Part shown: positions 60,001 to 64,000 of the stretch, piece by piece | Position numbering within the stretch: the first letter of the stretch is position 1 | Layout of the letters: each line of letters opens with the position of its first letter | Source of the DNA: Blastomussa wellsi | Taxonomy: Eukaryota; Cnidaria; Anthozoa; Scleractinia; Plerogyridae | Reading direction: 5' to 3' | Assembly: GCA_947652115.1 (NCBI GenBank) | Contig: OX393563.1 | Location: 4,195,516-4,259,515, forward strand | Length of the DNA: 64,000 nucleotides | Translations under genes and position numbers: made by a program | Notes under the pieces: generated by a model | Database searches by the model: none | Told to the model about the DNA's origin: nothing | What the model saw: the letters and a program-made list of their open reading frames with translations, nothing else

Positions 60001-61831
60001 AAAATGTCTTAATTTTTATCCTTGACATGAATCGCAGATTGTTGCTTGAGTATTTACGTTGACCAACAGCATTTGTCTTCTCTTGGATTACGAGTTAATT
60101 ATAGATTATGTTAGTTTCCAAGTCGTATTCAGTTTTTCTGGATTTTTGGCGATTCTAAATTAGTTCTGTTCGCTCTGAGAGTCCATTATAATTCATGGCA
60201 GACGAATCGATCGATTTCTTAATCATTTGTGCGGCGAAGGCAAACATCGCAAATATCATTACCAGAGTCATGGCAAATGTTTATTTTTATATGCAGACAA
60301 AAAGCGCTGATCGTGTGATTTTCCTTTCCAACATTGGGGGCCTTGTCAGAATTTTACGGAACTTATTTTTCTGCACCGAGAGGGAGACGCCGGGGCCGAA
60401 AGGTTAGCGCGCTGGACTACGGAGCGGTCTGGGTTCTAGCGGAGGTGCGTTGTGTCTGGCAACCCTGCGTGGACTAGCATCCCATCCAGGGGGAGTAGAA
60501 ATACTCCTAATCGCTTCATGCTATAGATATGCCACTCGGCTCGTGCGTACAAGTAGCAGCCAGTAGAAACTATAAATTATCTAAGATGTTTAAACCTTAC
60601 TTTTTGTTCGATTCCTTTTTAGATGGCAAATCGTCCCCAAGACAATCTCAAGTACACAGCGAGTCAAAGAGTTACCATGACGACGATGATGACGATGGGT
60701 ACACAGCGTGCGCATGTCAGAGATGGTTGTTCGTCACGATTTTCATGCCAATATTTGTTGTTTTGTCAATTTTAGGATTCATTTTCATTCTTTTACTCAT
60801 GCCGTGTAAGTACCTGTGCAGTATCGTTGTCTTGCATATTTAATCCTCTTTTCGAGATTGCCAACCAGTCCCCAAAGCATTCTGTTTTCATTCGTTGCCA
60901 GACCAAGGAGCGGGAAACCTGGGGCTAGCTGACTCGTTCCTAGTTGTCTTCATCTTTATACAACGCGCCATACGAAGCGGGGAGAGATGGGTACCGATAA
61001 AGGGAGTGCAAGGTGACACGGGTTAACGCCTGCTGCTTCACGCTTTTCTGCCGCTTTGCCGGGCGCTGTTTGAAGACGACTAGGGACGAGTCAGTGGGGG
61101 CAGCGTCTTTATTACACTGTAGGATTCGAACTATATAACAATTATTCCATTCGCCCTTGTTGGATATGAAGTGATTATAACCAACTCGCGCTACGCGCTC
61201 GTTGGTTATTTTATCACTTCATATCCAACGCGGACTCATGGAATAATTGTTATTTAGAGGTCAAACGTGGATGATGTAAATTATATGATTGAGTAATTAA
61301 TCTTGCGTTGTAATTCGCCACCGGATAGATCCCTGTTTGAAATAGCTTCGTGACACAAATGCATCTCGTTCGCAAAATGATTTAAAAACTCGCGGCCTGC
61401 CTGAGTTGGGACTATAAATTATTCCGTACGCGATTCATCATTTCGCTGTGTAACCGCGTGATGCAGTTCAAGTCAAAGACGCACATTTCACCCTTACTCA
61501 CCAGAGTCTCCAGCAGCTCAGTGGTTAGAGCATTCGACTTGATCACGGAGGAGTTTCCTTTGTCCGTGTGCTGTGATTGGTTGATCATGAAAACTTGCGC
61601 CTCATTTTTCTATTGATTTGATTCTCTATTCTTTCCTCAGTTCGTTTATGTTGTCCTCAAGGTGGAGTGTACACCAACGTTTTAACATTTCTATTTGAAG
61701 TCTTTATGATGGCTCCGTGTCTAGCGTGTAAGTGGGCTTCTGGGAAAGGAAAGCATCAAACTGCAAACTATGCCTCTGGAGATAAGCCTCGCTATGGTGG
61801 TACAGATGACCTGGAACTTGGCGACAAATGA
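57049..61831 (+). CDS. SAM-like, acidic membrane-associated protein (unnamed)
   Basis: Three exons in phase: 57049-57658, 60623-60805 and 61641-61831, giving 327 residues. Residues about 36-100 resemble the second half of a SAM domain (IDILVKTHQIDCLPAVLALK, YPLLNLPVGQRRLLEEAVDK). A Ser/Glu/Lys-rich linker follows. Exon 2 has an acidic run (YHDDDDDDGYTACAC) directly before a hydrophobic segment (WLFVTIFMPIFVVLSILGFI, FILLLMP). Exon 3 begins RLCCPQGGVYTNVLTFLFEV with a second hydrophobic stretch and several Cys, then a basic and acidic tail. The two hydrophobic segments are separated by a Cys-rich loop, so a hairpin or two-pass membrane anchor is likely, with palmitoylation possible. The exon 1 donor (gtttag) is weak. 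I do not recognise the family; a SAM-domain scaffold at a membrane is inference. Confidence 0.6.
59183..59369. mobile_element. MITE (TTAGGGTGCATTCGA...TTCGAACTCACCCTAA)
   Basis: ttagggtgcattcgattg and cattcgaactcaccctaa are inverted with one or two mismatches. Inside are several copies of ggattt/aaatcc (gaaatccgaattttggattt). The terminal form resembles hAT-type MITEs. It is in intron 1 of the SAM-like gene. Confidence 0.6.
59460..59625 (+). repeat. Dispersed repeat encoding MASLADDD, copy 2
   Basis: Inverted relative to 50540-50707, with the shared blocks caatttccaccttcataatt, gctataagctcgtaa, atcatggcctcccttgctga and gagaaaacctcgagaaa. Confidence 0.5.
60390..60552 (+). repeat. tRNA-derived SINE, internally deleted copy
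   Basis: ggttagcgcgctggact and gagcggtctgggttctagc (tRNA-like head) join directly to ctagcatcccatccaggggg, agtagaaatactcc, cgcttcatgct and ccactcggctcgtg. The middle of the body is missing. It lies in intron 1 of the SAM-like gene, about 70 bp before exon 2. Confidence 0.65.
61134..61256. mobile_element. Palindromic MITE (AACAATTATTCCA...TTGGATATGA), copy 2
   Basis: tataacaattattccattcg pairs with catggaataattgttattta; ttggatatgaagtgat pairs with atcacttcatatccaa. Same family as 51333-51466. It is in intron 2 of the SAM-like gene. Confidence 0.65.
61505..61555 (+). repeat. tRNA-like A-box fragment
   Basis: cagctcagtggttagagcat followed by tcgacttgatcacggag resembles the 5' half of a tRNA. 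There is no B box or 3' half, so it is a tRNA-derived SINE scrap or tRNA pseudogene. Confidence 0.4.
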
Positions 61832-62073
61832 CGCTACAAGTTCAAGAACATTGATATAGGCATACATGTGCATTTTACTTCTCGTCAGAAAATTTACTTT
61901 TAGGGTTGTGCATTTTCGCGTATTGTATCATAATGCCTCGTCGAGGCTGTCAAATTTTGGGGAAGAATCTATATTTTGGAAAACACAACGGAGCGCTGGG
62001 CTATGCTCCTTTTATGGGCCTCGTAGGCTACGGTTTTCTTCCTCTTATTTGGGAGTGGTTAATCAGTTAGTGA

Positions 62074-62256
62074 TAGCCCATTTCCGAGTTATCTTTTGCC
62101 TCGGTGTCAAAACGACACTTTAGTGCGAAACCATTGATATGAAATTGTGTTTTACCTGCATCTTCATTCTCATGTAAAACGAGCTCATTTCCATGTGAAG
62201 TTTCGCAGTTAGACTCGTCTTGAAACAGAGGGAAAAGGGAACTCGGAAATGGCCAA
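62074..62256. mobile_element. Palindromic MITE (ATTTCCGAGTT family), copy 2
   Basis: tagcccatttccgagttatc pairs with gaactcggaaatggcc; inner arms gcgaaaccattgatatgaaa and tttccatgtgaagtttcgc pair too. Same family as 33943-34143, more diverged. Confidence 0.6.
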
Positions 62257-63273
62257 TTCACCTGAACGAAATGTTGTCATTTGCCTCTCGCTGGTGAACG
62301 ACGCGACAATCATATAAACGAATTAAAATTCCTCATTGGAGAGGGGATTAATTAAAGAATAAAAAGATACACCCATGACCGATTGAGCAGTTTAGCCCGC
62401 ACCGTTAGCCAAGAGAACCAAATGGCCATGGGGCAAGAGCCAAACGCCTGCAGCTGACTAATCGTTGACTAAATCGATCACGAAAGCGGCAGATCTGAGG
62501 CCTGTTTAAATGACAGAACAAGGTTGTTGGAAAAATGATCCAAGAAAGCTAAAGTAACACTTTTTTGGAAATTGCGATGCAATGAATTTCTTATTAAACT
62601 TTAATTTTGAGAAATAAATTGGCTCTATTATATTGGTAAACATTCCTGTAGCAACTTCCAAGAAACCCTCGAAGGCGATATATATTTTAATCCCGCTTTG
62701 GGAGAATAAATGGCAAGTAAACTGAATAATTCGCTCATTTTCTCCGGAAAAGAAGAGAAAAGTTACTTAGGTATTAAACTCAGGTTACAGAGGTATTTTT
62801 GAAGACAAATTAAAATTCTCATTTATTTATTTATTAAAAAACTTAACTGGTACTTTTGACATTACGTTACGTCTGAAGATTCAGATTCAGTTATAAAGAA
62901 TTTTTATGAATTAGAGGAAAGCAAGTAAACAGTCTGCATCGTAAAGGGCCTTTGGCACTTTTCTGCCTGTGTGGCGATTTGATTTCTGGTTCGACGGACC
63001 AGGAATCAAAGTTAATTTATGCGATTAAAATCCTTTTCCGTTGACCTCACGAGGCTTGCAAAAGCTATAAAAATTGAGGAAAAGGCTGGTCATTTGTGGA
63101 AGTTATGAATGGAATATATCGCTTGTATTTTCATATGAACATCACATGAAACATGATGTTCTCGCGGGGTGATACACAAAGCTGCTCGGGACGAAAGCTA
63201 AAACAAAAGGGAGGAGGCTAGACCAAGAGGTTTTCGAGAGCACGTGAAAACTCGAAAACAGTAAACCTCTTCA

Positions 63274-63395
63274 GCCCATTTCAGATCATGTGATGCTCTC
63301 AAGAGAACTTGTCTTTTGTTCACTAATTTTCACGTGGATTTTTTGAATTTGAAAGAAATGATTCTCAAGGGTAACATCACGTGGTCTGAAATGGG
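63274..63395. mobile_element. Short MITE (GCCCATTTCAGATCATGTGA ends)
   Basis: gcccatttcagatcatgtga and ctcaagagaa are mirrored by ttctcaagggt and catcacgtggtctgaaatgg. About 120 bp with no gene. Confidence 0.55.
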
Positions 63396-64000
63396 ACAAA
63401 AACAAACAAATCAAGCTAAAGAGGTCAATTACAGAAAGCCACGGTGGTTCGTGGTAGCGTGCATTGCGCAACATTACCCAATTTCTATTGGTTTAAACAC
63501 TTCCTGTACGAATCAAGGCTGCACATGCGCATTGCCGCGATAATGGCCCTCCACACAGCTTTCTCCTTCGCAGAGGCTAAAAGCAAGTAACGACAAGTCC
63601 GCTCAGTTAATCTGTCAACAACTCCTGCATTCACTCGGAAAATACCTGCAAACTGCCTTTCAGGCTCTGCGAAGAAGACTGAAGGCCCCAGCGTAGATTC
63701 GTGATCTAACTCGAGGAAAAACGAAAATGGAGATACCTAAAACAAGGACTTCGAAGTAACACAAAACTGCATCACTCTATTCGCCCTGCCATTGATATAA
63801 CAGCGTGTTAATAAACACACCCAAAATGTTTTGCTCTCATTTTACCTTCTTTTTACAGATGCAAATATGTTTTTCTTTCTCATGGAAAACAAATTACAGC
63901 CACGTTTGAATGTTTTGAAATATCACGATGTATGGTCCTTCGAACCGGAAACATACACAGATCTTTGCTCTTATATATACAAAAGCCTACCAACAGTCCC

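Larger units (their letters stand above)
61832..64000. other. Terminal stretch, no gene seen
   Basis: Beyond the tail of the SAM-like gene this holds only the two MITEs listed. The short open frame at 63316-63543 overlaps a MITE and has no family signal. Confidence 0.5.

Overview
The window reads as nuclear DNA of a cnidarian, most likely an anthozoan such as a stony coral. This is inferred from gene content (a Not-class homeobox gene, a PAN/EGF/LamG secreted protein), GT-AG genes with many introns, an AT-rich background, and dense Penelope-like, MITE and tRNA-SINE repeats. A 200-base run of N (35524-35723) marks an assembly gap. All exon models below were built by hand from splice signals, codon phase and remembered family sequences; no search was run.

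Layout. 100-3933 (+) is FBXW5, an F-box/WD40 substrate receptor. 7286-9493 (+) is a Not/NOTO-class homeobox gene. 11980-19309 (-) is a secreted PAN-EGF-EGF-EGF-LamG protein. 19310-22263 is repeat-rich and holds no gene I can support. 22264-35438 is one large DNA transposon: long terminal inverted repeats (about 530-550 bp, packed with ACAACAT motifs), a candidate 6-bp target duplication AACCCG, and two convergent genes that start just inside the two repeats. One gene encodes a 764-residue HECT-type E3 ubiquitin ligase with a zinc-finger-like segment and a CUE-like segment. The other encodes a DDE (integrase-core) transposase with all three catalytic acids. The element has itself been hit by a TTAA-flanked piggyBac-type MITE and by palindromic MITEs.

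35724-44210 (-) is a mitochondrial-looking quinone oxidoreductase gene. Its fifth exon is split by a 2789-bp transposon (35804-38592) flanked by an exact GTAAAA duplication; removing the insert restores the frame. A second TIR element with a Penelope-like reverse transcriptase fragment inside lies in its second intron. Head-to-head with it, 216 bp away, 44426-53721 (+) is a BROX-like BRO1-domain gene with at least 15 coding exons. Its eighth exon carries an in-frame TGA where related proteins have Arg. 57049-61831 (+) is a three-exon gene for a SAM-like, acidic, C-terminally hydrophobic protein that I cannot name. The last 2 kb hold only short repeats.

The cellular genes look unrelated in function. 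The coherent system is the transposon at 22264-35438, where mobility and ubiquitin-ligase functions travel together under what are probably TIR-borne promoters. The Penelope remnants at 10504-10667, 41740-42860 and 49158-49516 together show the three parts of such an element: reverse transcriptase, GIY-YIG tail and hammerhead-ribozyme-like terminus.
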